Assembly: GCA_903876445.1 (NCBI GenBank)
Contig: CAIQZX010000091.1
Location: 1-60,783 of the forward strand
Direction: 5' to 3'
DNA length: 60,783 bases
Source of the DNA: an uncultured Pseudomonadota bacterium
Lineage (GTDB): Bacteria; Pseudomonadota; Gammaproteobacteria; Methylococcales; Methylomonadaceae
Each line of letters begins with the position of its first letter. Position 1 is the stretch's first letter. Shown here piece after piece: positions 31,411 to 41,993 of this stretch. The notes beneath the pieces are model-generated. The model did no database searches and was not told the origin of the DNA. It saw only the letters and a list, made by a program, of their open reading frames with translations. The position numbers were made by a program, and so were the translations under genes.

Positions 31411-33773
31411 TACAAATCATCCGGCTCAATAGATTTCATCAAAGGGATTTCAAACCAAAATAAACTGCCTAATCCTTCCCCTTCGGATGTGACTCCGATA
31501 TTACCGTTGTAATGTTCAACAATTTTACGACACAACGCTAAACCAACACCGGTACCTTCAAAACGGCTGTGTGATTGTAATCGTGAAAATACTTTGAATA
31601 ATCTTTCGATTTGATTTGGTGAAATGCCAATGCCGGTATCTTTTATTTCAACTCTAAAGGTTTGTTCATTTACAATCGTTGCTCGAACTTCAACAAGAGG
31701 AGGCTGATTTTCGTCGTGATATTTGAGCGCATTACCAATCAAATTTTGTAAAAGTCGCGTTAATTCATCGGGATTCATAACTAAGTTTATCCAATCGCCC
31801 AATACATCGACATGACCATTATTTTTTTCAATATCGCATTTCAAAAATGCTAAGGCTTCTTCAACGCACTCGCGTGAAGAAATCACGGCAAAATGATTTT
31901 TAAAGCGTCCCACTCGCGAATAATCGAGTAACGACAAAATCATCGAATCCATGCGTTTCGCGCCACCTACCGCAAAATCAATAAATTGGCGAGTGTCTTC
32001 ATCTAATTTTGATTCTAAGGCGGATTCGATGAGTGATAAATAACTAGCAACCATTCGTAATGGTTGCCGCATATCGTGCGAAATGGCGTAGGCAAACTGT
32101 TCGAGTTCGGTGTTTGAACGTTGTAATTCTAATTCTGTTTTTTTCCGATGGGTAATTTCTTCATGACTGACAACAACGCCACCCGTTCCTTTTTCACTTT
32201 TTAAAGGCGAAACCGTCATCAAAAACCAACGTTGTTTCATCGGGGTATGACAAGGATATTCCATGCTGAAAAAAGGTTCTGTTCCATTCATCACATTTTT
32301 AATACCATCGTGAGCGTTAAGCGCGTATTCACCATCGGGGTGTTCAAGGGATTTTTCACATACGTTTAAATAATTTAGACCAATCATGGTCTGATTTTTA
32401 TTCTTATCCGTACACATTTTGGCTGGCTTATTTTCTTGCGCGATTTTATTCCAAGCATGATTTGCTGAAATAATAATTCCTTCAGTATTTAAAACAACAA
32501 TTTCCATGGCTAATGAATCGAGAACACCGGAAATAAAGGCTTCTTCGTCGCGTATTTTTTGTTCACTTTCACGCAACGCAAATTCTATTTTTTTGCGTTC
32601 AGTAATATCTTCAATCGTTGCGATAATGTAATCGGCGGTTTCGCTATCAATATCTTTAACCAATTGAAAAGATAAACTACCCCAAGCTAAACCTTTATCG
32701 CGTCGAATATATTGTTTTTCTAAACAGAAATTATCAATTCCGCCTGTGCATAATTGTTTGATTAGCTCAAAATAGGTGGCTCTATCTTTTTCTTGTGTTA
32801 CGTCCATCACGGTCATAGTTAATAATTCTTCACGACTATAACCGACAATATCGCAATATGTTTTATTAACGGCTAAATAACGACCATCACACGAGATATT
32901 GATAACACCAATAGCGGCGTTTTCGAATGTTTTACGAAAGCGTGTTTCACTTGCTCGCAAATGGATTTCCATTTTTTTGCGTTCGGTAACATCGGAAAAA
33001 AAACCGTACCAAAGTGTTGAGCCATCTTCTTGATGATGGGGGATTGCATTACCGGCTATCCAGCGTTCTTCGTCATTTTTAAATTTAAGTCGGTATTCAC
33101 CATTCCACATCGTTAAATAAAGTGCCGATTTTCTTATTTCAGAAAGACATTTTTCTAAATCATCGGTATGAAAAAGCGCAAAAAGCGGCGAGGCATCTTT
33201 TTGTAACGCTTCAAAATTTGTTTGATAAACAGTTCGTAAGGCTTCATTCGCGTAAGGTACACAAAAACTACCATCGGCACGCATCAGAAATTTAAAAAGG
33301 AAACTCGGAATTTGATTTGTGATTTTGTATAACTGTTCGGAGGCTTCTTGTTGTAATAATTCATCTATTTTGCGTTGATTTATTTGAGATTGTAATTTCT
33401 CTGCGCTGGGTAATTGTAAAGCGTTAGGAATTATTTTTACCGTTGCGATAGCTGTTGCCACAGAAATAATTGCCGTAAACGCTTTCAAATAACCATCTAG
33501 CCAATATATCGGAATCCAAACCAGAATAGCCGACATTAAATGCGTTGTGCCACACGCCACAATAAATGTCGCCGCCATGAGAATCAACCACGCATAAGGG
33601 AAATCTTTACGTTTTCGAATAAAGTACGCCAAGGTAATTGGAATCGAATAATAAGAGATGGCAATCAATACATCCGAAGTAACGTGTAGCCACAATAAAA
33701 AGGGATTCCAACTCAAACAAAAACCGTGCGGAATAAAACTGCCGATACCGAAAAAATCAATCAATGTTTGCAT
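31410..33773 (-). CDS. Sensor histidine kinase with N-terminal ethylene-receptor (ETR)-like membrane domain and three PAS domains
   Basis: N-term SDVLIAISYYSIPITLAYFIRKRKDFPYAW...FIVACGTTHL; PAS/PAC repeats; HisKA AISHDMRQPLR; HATPase GTGVGLALCRKIVE. Confidence 0.9.
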   Translation of the reverse strand: MQTLIDFFGIGSFIPHGFCLSWNPFLLWLHVTSDVLIAISYYSIPITLAYFIRKRKDFPYAWLILMAATFIVACGTTHLMSAILVWIPIYWLDGYLKAFTAIISVATAIATVKIIPNALQLPSAEKLQSQINQRKIDELLQQEASEQLYKITNQIPSFLFKFLMRADGSFCVPYANEALRTVYQTNFEALQKDASPLFALFHTDDLEKCLSEIRKSALYLTMWNGEYRLKFKNDEERWIAGNAIPHHQEDGSTLWYGFFSDVTERKKMEIHLRASETRFRKTFENAAIGVINISCDGRYLAVNKTYCDIVGYSREELLTMTVMDVTQEKDRATYFELIKQLCTGGIDNFCLEKQYIRRDKGLAWGSLSFQLVKDIDSETADYIIATIEDITERKKIEFALRESEQKIRDEEAFISGVLDSLAMEIVVLNTEGIIISANHAWNKIAQENKPAKMCTDKNKNQTMIGLNYLNVCEKSLEHPDGEYALNAHDGIKNVMNGTEPFFSMEYPCHTPMKQRWFLMTVSPLKSEKGTGGVVVSHEEITHRKKTELELQRSNTELEQFAYAISHDMRQPLRMVASYLSLIESALESKLDEDTRQFIDFAVGGAKRMDSMILSLLDYSRVGRFKNHFAVISSRECVEEALAFLKCDIEKNNGHVDVLGDWINLVMNPDELTRLLQNLIGNALKYHDENQPPLVEVRATIVNEQTFRVEIKDTGIGISPNQIERLFKVFSRLQSHSRFEGTGVGLALCRKIVEHYNGNIGVTSEGEGLGSLFWFEIPLMKSIEPDDL

Positions 33774-33802
33774 AATAGAAATCCCTCAAAAGTAATACGT
33801 TA

Positions 33803-36352
33803 CTAACTGTGATAGTCTGCGATTTTATCGAAATTCAAATACTGATAAGTTTCTTCGGCAGTTTCGTTAATTTTTGTGGCGTAAGACATATATTCTGCAA
33901 CCGTTGGAATTTTGCCTAAAATTGAACATACCGCTGCCAATTCCGCTGAAGATAAAAACACATTGGTGTTATTGCCTAAACGATTTGGGAAATTTCGGGT
34001 TGAGGTTGAAACCACAGTTGAGCCTTCTTTCACACGCGCTTGATTACCCATACAAAGTGAACAACCAGCCATTTCCAAGCGTGCGCCTGACTTTTCAAAA
34101 GTGTCATAATACCCTTCTTTCGTGAGTTGCGTAATATCCATTTTCGTTGGTGGTGCAATCCACAATTTGCTTGGTAAATCGTTTGTTTGCTGTTTAAGTA
34201 AATTTCCTGCCGCTCTGAAATGTCCGATGTTTGTCATGCACGAACCTAAAAACACTTCGTCAATATGCGTGCCTGCGACATCGGATAATTTTTTAATATC
34301 GTCGGGATCATTTGGACACGCAAGCAATGGTTCAGTGATTTCGTTTAAATTGATTTCGATAACTTCAAAGTATTCGGCATCGGCATCTGGTTCGAGTAAA
34401 ACAGGTATTTCAAGCCATTCTTGCATTTTAGAAATGCGACGTTCAATCGTGCGTTTATCGCCATAACCTTCTTTAATCATCCAATTTAAGAGCGTGATAT
34501 TTGAATTGAGATATTCACGAATCGGAGCTTCATTTAAAAGTACCGTACAACCTGCCGCGCTACGTTCTGCTGAGGCATCAGATAATTCAAACGCTTGTTC
34601 AACTTTCAAATTAGGCAAGCCTTCGATTTCTAAAATACGACCTGAAAAAACGTTCTTTTTGCCTTTTTTATCAACCGTTAAAAGTCCTTTTTGAATTGCG
34701 GCGTAAGGAATCGCGTTGACCAAATCGCGTAAAGTAATTCCTGGTTGCATTTCGCCTGTGAAACGCACTAAAACGGATTCAGGCATATCAAGCGGCATCA
34801 CACCTGTGGCGGCAGCGAATGCGACTAAACCCGAACCTGCAGGGAATGAAATTCCGATTGGAAAGCGTGTGTGCGAATCGCCGCCTGTTCCAACCGTGTC
34901 AGGTAACAACATTCTATTTAACCAAGAATGAATAATCCCATCACCAGGACGCAATGAAACGCCGCCACGATTCATAATGAAATCGGGCAGTGTATGTTGC
35001 ATTTCAACGTCAATGGGTTTCGGATAGGCGGCGGTGTGGCAAAACGATTGCATCACCAAATCCGCAGAAAATCCGAGGCACGCCAAATCTTTTAATTCAT
35101 CACGAGTCATAGGACCTGTTGTGTCTTGTGAACCGACAGTTGTCATTCGTGGTTCGCAATAAGTATTCGGGCGAACCCCGATTACGCCACACGCTTTGCC
35201 GACCATTTTTTGCGCTAATGTGAAACCTTTTCCGCTGTCTTTTTCATCAACTGGGCGTTTGAATACGGTTGATGGTTCTAAACCTAATGCAATTCGCGCT
35301 CTATCCGTTAAACCACGTCCGATAATTAACGGAATCCGTCCACCTGCTCGAACTTCGTCTAATAAAACGTCTGTTTTTAATTCAAATTTGCAGATGATTT
35401 CATCGCTGTCGTGGCGTTTCACTTCACCTTGATACGGAAAAATATCGATTACATCGCCCATTGCGAGTTGACTTACATCACATTCAAACGGCAACGCGCC
35501 TGAATCTTCCATTGTGTTGAAAAAGATTGGCGCGATTTTGCCACCGATACACACGCCGCCTTCACGTTTATTTGGAATGTGTGGAATGTCGTTACCCATG
35601 AACCATAAAACCGAATTCGTCGCTGATTTGCGTGAAGAACCTGTGCCAACCACGTCGCCAACGTAAGCAACGGGGAAACCTTTTTGTTTTAATTCGGCAA
35701 TTTGAGCTTCGGCATTTGTAATTCCATCGCGTGGCATTTTGAGCATTGCTTTAGCGTGTAATGGAATATCAGGACGTGACCACGCATCGGGAGCAGGCGA
35801 GAGGTCGTCTGTGTTGGTTTCGCCTGTAACTTTGAAAACCGTCACAGTTAATTTTTCAGGCGTGGCATTTTTAGTGGTGAACCATTCGGCATCTGCCCAC
35901 GATTGCATGACTTTTTTTGCGAATGAATTTTCCGCGTCAGCTTTGATTTGAACATCGTGAAACGCATCGAAAATTAACAATGTGTGTGACAAACCTTTTG
36001 CGGCAAGTCCACAGATTTTTTCATTTTTGCTGTCGAGCAAATCAATCAATGGCGCGATGTTATAACCGCCAAGCATTGTGCCAAGTAATTCGGTGGCGCG
36101 TTCTGAATTCAAAATCGGCGATGTCGTTTCGCTTTTTGCAATTGCCGCTAAAAATCCTGTTTTGACATAAGCCGCTTCGTCAACACCTGCGGGAATACGG
36201 TTTGCGAGTAAGTCTAAAATAAAATCAGTTTCGCTAGCAGGTGGATTTTTGAATAATTCAATTAGTGAAGCGGTTTGTTCTGCGTTTAATGGTTTAGGTA
36301 CGACACCTTCAGCGGCTCGTTCTGCAATGTGTTGGCGATAAATTTCTAGCAT
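33803..36352 (-). CDS. acnB: Aconitate hydratase B
   Basis: [22 protein letters not shown]; full-length AcnB architecture ([31 protein letters not shown]). Confidence 0.98.
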   Translation of the reverse strand: MLEIYRQHIAERAAEGVVPKPLNAEQTASLIELFKNPPASETDFILDLLANRIPAGVDEAAYVKTGFLAAIAKSETTSPILNSERATELLGTMLGGYNIAPLIDLLDSKNEKICGLAAKGLSHTLLIFDAFHDVQIKADAENSFAKKVMQSWADAEWFTTKNATPEKLTVTVFKVTGETNTDDLSPAPDAWSRPDIPLHAKAMLKMPRDGITNAEAQIAELKQKGFPVAYVGDVVGTGSSRKSATNSVLWFMGNDIPHIPNKREGGVCIGGKIAPIFFNTMEDSGALPFECDVSQLAMGDVIDIFPYQGEVKRHDSDEIICKFELKTDVLLDEVRAGGRIPLIIGRGLTDRARIALGLEPSTVFKRPVDEKDSGKGFTLAQKMVGKACGVIGVRPNTYCEPRMTTVGSQDTTGPMTRDELKDLACLGFSADLVMQSFCHTAAYPKPIDVEMQHTLPDFIMNRGGVSLRPGDGIIHSWLNRMLLPDTVGTGGDSHTRFPIGISFPAGSGLVAFAAATGVMPLDMPESVLVRFTGEMQPGITLRDLVNAIPYAAIQKGLLTVDKKGKKNVFSGRILEIEGLPNLKVEQAFELSDASAERSAAGCTVLLNEAPIREYLNSNITLLNWMIKEGYGDKRTIERRISKMQEWLEIPVLLEPDADAEYFEVIEINLNEITEPLLACPNDPDDIKKLSDVAGTHIDEVFLGSCMTNIGHFRAAGNLLKQQTNDLPSKLWIAPPTKMDITQLTKEGYYDTFEKSGARLEMAGCSLCMGNQARVKEGSTVVSTSTRNFPNRLGNNTNVFLSSAELAAVCSILGKIPTVAEYMSYATKINETAEETYQYLNFDKIADYHS

Positions 36353-36512
36353 GAGAATTCCTTGAAATATAAGAATAAAAAAGTGTGAAGTAAGTCGCTT
36401 TATTTTTAAAGAAAATCGCGTAGAATCCGATACGCATGTTAGGGCGTAATACAGCGACTAAACAGCAGTTCTTATTTTATTCGATTTCACATCCAAAAGT
36501 GCGAGGTTCATC

Positions 36513-37190
36513 ATGAATACCATTTCTTCTGTTTCAAATTCCAATGTTTATAATCCACAAATAACAAATAAAGTTGCGGCGGCAAACAGTGCAAACTTAG
36601 CTAACAATGCGGCGAATCAATCGGCATTTTCGTCTTACATTGGGCAAGCGTTAGCGCAAATTGGCGTAGCAAATCCAACTAATTCAACAGCCCCAGTTGT
36701 AAGTGGCGCGAACAAAGCAAGCGCAAAAGAACAAGATTCACAAAAAACAATCAGTACATTTATTCAAGATTTATTCTCAGTTTTGAGTAACAAAGGTAAT
36801 TCCTCTGAAACTCCGGTTACTGGTGTAGAGCAACAAGTTAATTATCAACGGAATCCAAATCCAAACGTTGAAACACCCGATGGTAATGACGCAGAAGTGG
36901 CTCTTAATGAAGAGGCTTTAGCGGCTTATGGTGTAGATAATACGACAACAGTCGGTAATATCGTCGGTAATTTGCAAACATTAGTTAGCCAGTTAAACGA
37001 TACAAGTCGGAAAATAGGAAGTGATGATTCAAGTGCCTTACAATTCTTGAAAGATAGATTTCAAACTATTTTAGACGCACAAGGCGCGAATTCAGATAAT
37101 CCTGCGACACTTGGAAATTTTTTGCAGGCTTTAGCGCAAAACTTAGAAGGTCAAAGTCCACTCGGTCTTATCTTCAACACAACAGCCTAA
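36513..37190 (+). CDS. Asn/Ala/Ser-rich hypothetical protein
   Basis: 225-aa ORF with low-complexity N-terminus; no recognised family. Confidence 0.55.
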   Translation: MNTISSVSNSNVYNPQITNKVAAANSANLANNAANQSAFSSYIGQALAQIGVANPTNSTAPVVSGANKASAKEQDSQKTISTFIQDLFSVLSNKGNSSETPVTGVEQQVNYQRNPNPNVETPDGNDAEVALNEEALAAYGVDNTTTVGNIVGNLQTLVSQLNDTSRKIGSDDSSALQFLKDRFQTILDAQGANSDNPATLGNFLQALAQNLEGQSPLGLIFNTTA

Positions 37191-37197
37191 AAATAAA

Positions 37198-37223
37198 GGC
37201 GTAAAAACGTTTGTTTTCACGCC
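37198..37223. terminator. Hairpin terminator candidate, probably bidirectional, between hypothetical and ackA
   Basis: GGCGTaAAAAC...GTTTTcACGCC stem with T-rich flank on the minus strand. Confidence 0.6.
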
Positions 37224-37247
37224 TTCGGTTCAACGAACTTATTTGTT

Positions 37248-38357
37248 TTATCGAATTTCTTGAATTTGTTGTGCAATTTCACGTTCTTCTTCTGCGTGAA
37301 TGACTAGAACCTTTGACAAATTCAAGCCGCCCAATCCATCTACAATTTGCGCTCGAATAATTGGCGCATTTTCACCAATACCACCCGTGAAAACTAAGGC
37401 ATCAACGCGCCCATTTAAAACAACGAAATAAGCACCAATATATTTTTTAATGCGGTAACAAAACAGGTTTAAGGCTAAACAACAGCGTTCATCACCTTGA
37501 TCCGCTTTTTGTAAAATAGTCCGCATATCCGTTTCACCGCACACGCCTTTTAAACCACTTTCTTTGTTTAAGAATTGGTTAATTTCTTCAAGCGTTTTTC
37601 CTTCACGTTGTAACGTTAGCGAAATCATTGGATCAATATCACCACTACGACTTGCCATGACTAAACCTTCGGTTGGCGAAAAACCCATTGATGTATCAAT
37701 ACTTACACCTTTTCTAACGGCTGTAGCACTTGCTCCACCTCCTAAATGTAAAATAATCAGATTCAAATTCTCGGCAGATTTATTTAACAATTTTGCCACC
37801 GCATTGACGCTGTGTTGACATGAAATGCCGTGAAAACCATAACGATAAAAATCGACATGGGATGATAAATTTTCAGGGATTGCGTAACGCGCGGCGTAAT
37901 CGGGAATTTGTCGATGAAATGCGGTGTCAAAAACGGCAAATTGTTCGACATTCACAAATAATTCTGCTGCCATTTCAATTCCCAAGCGATTCAGAGGATT
38001 GTGTAAAGGCGCGTAATTATCAAGTTGTGCGATTTGTGTTAGAACGTCTGGGGTGATTAGGGTGATTTTTTTAAAATTCGCGCCACCATGCACAACGCGA
38101 TGTCCAATCGCCAAAAGCGAAAATTTATTTTCAATAAGCCATTTTTGCCAATGTTGATAAAGAAATGCGAGAGTGTTTTTTGCATCGTGAATTGTTTTAT
38201 CGTGATGTGAAAATTTTTCACCTTGAACATTTTCGCCACTAATTGACAAACCATCTTTCGCACCGTAATCGGCATTTAAAATGGCTTTGACACATAATTT
38301 ATCGTCGAATAATTGCGTTTTTACAGAGGTACTACCTACATTTACAATAAGTTTCAT
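37248..38357 (-). CDS. ackA: Acetate kinase family protein
   Basis: IVNVGSTSVKTQLF; GHRVVHGG; FDTAFH; GYRYGFHG-like (FYRYGFHGISC); HLGGGAS. Confidence 0.93.
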   Translation of the reverse strand: MKLIVNVGSTSVKTQLFDDKLCVKAILNADYGAKDGLSISGENVQGEKFSHHDKTIHDAKNTLAFLYQHWQKWLIENKFSLLAIGHRVVHGGANFKKITLITPDVLTQIAQLDNYAPLHNPLNRLGIEMAAELFVNVEQFAVFDTAFHRQIPDYAARYAIPENLSSHVDFYRYGFHGISCQHSVNAVAKLLNKSAENLNLIILHLGGGASATAVRKGVSIDTSMGFSPTEGLVMASRSGDIDPMISLTLQREGKTLEEINQFLNKESGLKGVCGETDMRTILQKADQGDERCCLALNLFCYRIKKYIGAYFVVLNGRVDALVFTGGIGENAPIIRAQIVDGLGGLNLSKVLVIHAEEEREIAQQIQEIR

Positions 38358-38382
38358 TTTTTAAACCTTTATCAAAGTGGAT

Positions 38383-40125
38383 TTAGCTTGTTTCACGCAA
38401 CAATTGCAACAGAACGCCTTTTTCATAATCATTCAAGCCTTCAGTAGTCGTGGCTTTAATTTGTAATTTTGCCAGACGATTTTTACGCCCATGTAAAATC
38501 AATTGCTTTAATGCGCCTGAAAATTCGGCATCAATTCCTTCATCGGGTAATAAAATTGGCAAACACGCCAATATATTCAAAATTTTCTCATCAGGCATTT
38601 CCCGATAATGCTCAAGTAATTGAGCGGTTGTTGCTGGTTTGACGGCACATATTTTTTCAGCAATTTCTCTGAATTTCTCAATACCAATAAAATCTAACGC
38701 TTGCCAATCAATGGGATTTACTTCTAATTTTTCAACAAGACGTGGGTTTTGTACAAGCAACGCTAACGTTAATCTTTCTAAAGAATGCCGCGTATTTTGA
38801 TTTTTCTTGATGTAGCGTTTTGGTGGTAGCGGAAGTGTTTCTTTGTTTAAAATGGGTGCTACATTAAAATTCATCAATTCTTGTAACTTTGTCAGCATCA
38901 TTTCTTTAAAAAAACCGTCGGCTAATTTAAGTAAAAACGGTTTTGCTTGAGACGCAAGTTTAGCCCGACTTTCAATTGAGTTTAAATTGAGCGTCGAAGT
39001 AAAATGATTGAAAAAATAATGGGATACCATTTCAGCATTTTCAATTCGCTGTAAAAATGCTTCAGCACCTTCCGTTTGTAATAAAGAATCAGGGTCATGC
39101 GGTTCGGGTAATAATAAAATCCGCACTTGACGATTATCGTTTAAGATAGAAAAAACAGCATCCATCGCTTTCCAAGCAGCATCTTGTCCGGCTTTATCGC
39201 CATCAAAACACAAAATCACTTCAGAGGTTGAACGAAATAAAAGCTGTAATTGTGTTGCGGTTAAATTCGTTCCCAATGTAGCAACCGCATAATCAATTCC
39301 AAATTGTGAAAGCATTACAACATCCATATAACCTTCTACAATTAAAATGCGGTTTGGTTTAGGATTTTTTTTCAATAATTCATACAAACCATAAACTTCA
39401 TTGCTTTTGTGAAATAAAGGTGTTTCGGGAGAATTAAGGTATTTCGGTTGTTGAGAATCGTCTAAAACACGACCACCAAAACCAATAACATGACCACGTT
39501 TATTCCGAATCGGGAACATAATGCGTTGTCGAAAACGGTCATAATACTGCTCGTTTTTATACGCGAGCATTCCTGCTTCACAAAGTAAATCGATATTAAA
39601 ATTTGGTGCGAGAATTTGCCATCCCTCAGGCGCATAGCCAATCATAAAATCACGCGCAATCTCACCTGTAATACGGCGTTGCATTTTCAAATAATCGATA
39701 GCTATTTGTTTTTGTGGATGATTTCGTAGTTGCTGCATATAAAATGTAGCGACTTTTGCCAAGAGTTGTTGTAATTCAAGAAGTTTGTTTTTTGCTTGTT
39801 GTGGAGGTGTGTTTGGATTTTGATTTTCATAAGGAATTTCAACGCCGCAGGAAAGTGCTAATTCTTCAATCGCTTCCACAAAACTCAGGTGATTAAAATT
39901 CATCAAAAACGTAATCACGTTTCCACCGGCTCCGCAACCAAAACAATGATAGAATTGTTTGTTCCGACTGACGTTAAAACTTGGGCTTTTTTCGTTATGA
40001 AAGGGACAACGGGCTGTATAATTTGTTCCCGTTTTTTTTAAAGGGACGTGCGAATCGATAATATCAACAATATCAACTCGCACTAAAAGATCATCAATAA
40101 ATTGCCTTGGAATGCTACCTGACAT
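38383..40125 (-). CDS. dnaG: DNA primase
   Basis: CPFHNEKSPSFNVSRNKQFYHCFGCGAGGNVI; TOPRIM VEGYMDVV; FDGDKAG. Confidence 0.98.
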   Translation of the reverse strand: MSGSIPRQFIDDLLVRVDIVDIIDSHVPLKKTGTNYTARCPFHNEKSPSFNVSRNKQFYHCFGCGAGGNVITFLMNFNHLSFVEAIEELALSCGVEIPYENQNPNTPPQQAKNKLLELQQLLAKVATFYMQQLRNHPQKQIAIDYLKMQRRITGEIARDFMIGYAPEGWQILAPNFNIDLLCEAGMLAYKNEQYYDRFRQRIMFPIRNKRGHVIGFGGRVLDDSQQPKYLNSPETPLFHKSNEVYGLYELLKKNPKPNRILIVEGYMDVVMLSQFGIDYAVATLGTNLTATQLQLLFRSTSEVILCFDGDKAGQDAAWKAMDAVFSILNDNRQVRILLLPEPHDPDSLLQTEGAEAFLQRIENAEMVSHYFFNHFTSTLNLNSIESRAKLASQAKPFLLKLADGFFKEMMLTKLQELMNFNVAPILNKETLPLPPKRYIKKNQNTRHSLERLTLALLVQNPRLVEKLEVNPIDWQALDFIGIEKFREIAEKICAVKPATTAQLLEHYREMPDEKILNILACLPILLPDEGIDAEFSGALKQLILHGRKNRLAKLQIKATTTEGLNDYEKGVLLQLLRETS

Positions 40126-40146
40126 TTTGATGAATACGCTGCATCG

Positions 40147-40596
40147 TTATTCTGCGAATGCTGCCTTGATTTTCGCACTCACGACAGACATATCAGCGCG
40201 ACCTTGCATGGGTTCTTTTAATAACGCCATGACTTTACCCATTTCTTTTATCAACGTTGCGCCAGAATCTACCACAGCTTGCGCGACCATTGCATCGATT
40301 TCAGTTTCGGTTAACGGTTGGGGAAGAAAATCTTGAATAATGAGGATTTCAGCCGCTTCGATTTCAGCTAAATCGAGACGATTTCCGTCTGTATATTGAC
40401 GAATTGATTCACGACGTTGTTTGACCATTTTATCTAAAACGAGCAGAACGCGGTTGTCGTCGAGTTCGATACGTTCGTCAACTTCGATTTGTTTAACCGC
40501 CGCTAACATCAACCGAATCACGCCTAAACGCGCTTTTTCGCCACTTTTCATGGCGACTTTCATTTCGTTTTTAAGGTGTGCTAATAATTCACTCAT
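40147..40596 (-). CDS. GatB/YqeY domain protein
   Basis: LKNEMKVAMKSGEKARLGVIRLMLAAVKQIEVDER; QDFLPQPLTE; MGKVMALLKEPMQGRADMS. Confidence 0.95.
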   Translation of the reverse strand: MSELLAHLKNEMKVAMKSGEKARLGVIRLMLAAVKQIEVDERIELDDNRVLLVLDKMVKQRRESIRQYTDGNRLDLAEIEAAEILIIQDFLPQPLTETEIDAMVAQAVVDSGATLIKEMGKVMALLKEPMQGRADMSVVSAKIKAAFAE

Positions 40597-40599
40597 GAA

Positions 40600-40833
40600 T
40601 TACAGCGCAGGACGACCGCGACGTAAGTTTTTCAACGCATAACGTTCACGCGCCAATTTTTTCAAATGACGTTTAACCGCTGCAGCACCTTTACGTTTAC
40701 GTTCGGTTGTGGGTTTTTCATACGCTTCACGACGACGCACTTCCGCCAATACACCTGCTTTTTCACAAGCGCGTTTAAAACGGCGAATAGCAATGTCGAA
40801 AGGTTCGTTTTCTTTAAGTTTTACTGATGGCAT
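40600..40833 (-). CDS. rpsU: 30S ribosomal protein S21
   Basis: [42 protein letters not shown]. Confidence 0.98.
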   Translation of the reverse strand: MPSVKLKENEPFDIAIRRFKRACEKAGVLAEVRRREAYEKPTTERKRKGAAAVKRHLKKLARERYALKNLRRGRPAL

Positions 40834-41014
40834 TCAAAAATTCCAGTGTTTGTTTAGATAATAAAAAAGAGTTCAACGGCATAATCACCGTCTAAATTGA
40901 GCGTGCAATTATAGTACACAATCCCGATTATTCACAATTTTAGATAACGGTAACTCACCGTTTATGAGCGCATTTTGAAGAAATTAGAGATAAATTTCTG
41001 AATTCATGAAGCGC

Positions 41015-41405
41015 GTTAATAATGACAACTTCGCGTGAACTACCAACCACTAAACGCTATCGCGTTCTAGTGGTGGCTTCGACTGACCCGTACTGATATT
41101 TTCATCAGCACCTCTCGCAGTATCACGAGCTTTGACTCGTGTAGACACTGAGGAACGCTTTACAGTTACGACAGAACCTGCCGCCTCAAATTGGTTGCGC
41201 AATCTAACTATGATTGGTTTAGATTGCAAATAGGTTTGCTTTTCACACATTATCAGCCTCTTGGTTTTCGATGACCAACAATGTAAGCGCACGGAAATTT
41301 TACAGTATGAATAAGAAAATCAAAAGCCGCTTCGCGGAAGAACTGCTATCCATCCCCACCCAAGCCTATCAGATCGCTCTGGGTGGGGAATTTCGCACGG
41401 TTAGT
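41015..41405 (-). mobile_element. Degraded IS200/IS605-like (tnpB-type) element remnant
   Basis: Minus strand reads GAAGCCACCACTAGAACGC-GATA-GCGTTTAGTGGTTGGTAGTTCA, resembling tnpB 3' end palindromes; other edge has the perfect 9-bp stem CCCCACCCA...TGGGTGGGG (about 41354-41388); 80-aa ORF (41292-41050) runs into the first hairpin. Confidence 0.5.
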
Positions 41406-41551
41406 TAAAAAATGAAAAGTCAGGGTATCTTTTAAAAAATGGACAGTTTAATTAACTTGTAACTTGATTAACGTATGCTTTTAGATTACTATCCAAGAAA
41501 AACAATATAAAAAATATGTTTATATTAACCTACACTTCCCGAGGTAACTCC

Positions 41552-41905
41552 ATGAAATTATTACGCTCACCGTTTAAATTAAAAATTTTTTTATCTGCTG
41601 CACTTATCATGTGTTGTTTTTCTGCAAATGCAGAAAGTGTTGATGTTGACGCGGCAAAAGGTTTAGCAAAACAAAATAATTGCTTCCGCTGTCACGGTGT
41701 TGATAAAGACAAAGATGGACCCGCTTGGAACAAAATTGCTGCAAAATTTAAAGCAGATCCAAAAGGAGAAGAAAAACTTTTACATCATTTAACCTCAGGA
41801 GAAACAGCGAAATTTTCTGATGGACACGAAGAGGCACACATGATTTTGAAATCAGATGATGCAAAAGCAACTAAAAACTTAGTTGATTGGATACTTTCGC
41901 TTTAA
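41552..41905 (+). CDS. Periplasmic monoheme class I cytochrome c
   Basis: Signal peptide; single CFRCH; distal Met-type region (HEEAHMILKS). Confidence 0.88.
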   Translation: MKLLRSPFKLKIFLSAALIMCCFSANAESVDVDAAKGLAKQNNCFRCHGVDKDKDGPAWNKIAAKFKADPKGEEKLLHHLTSGETAKFSDGHEEAHMILKSDDAKATKNLVDWILSL

Positions 41906-41993
41906 CACTTTCGTTTTTCGTCACCTGAAATTTGAAACACATTTTTTGGTTTGGCATTTGGAGTGGTTTTAAATTATCTTTGGAATACGGCTT

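Noticed and set aside
33874-36165. Several plus-strand ORFs opposite acnB
   Set aside because: All antisense to a full-length acnB and lack motifs or ribosome-binding sites.
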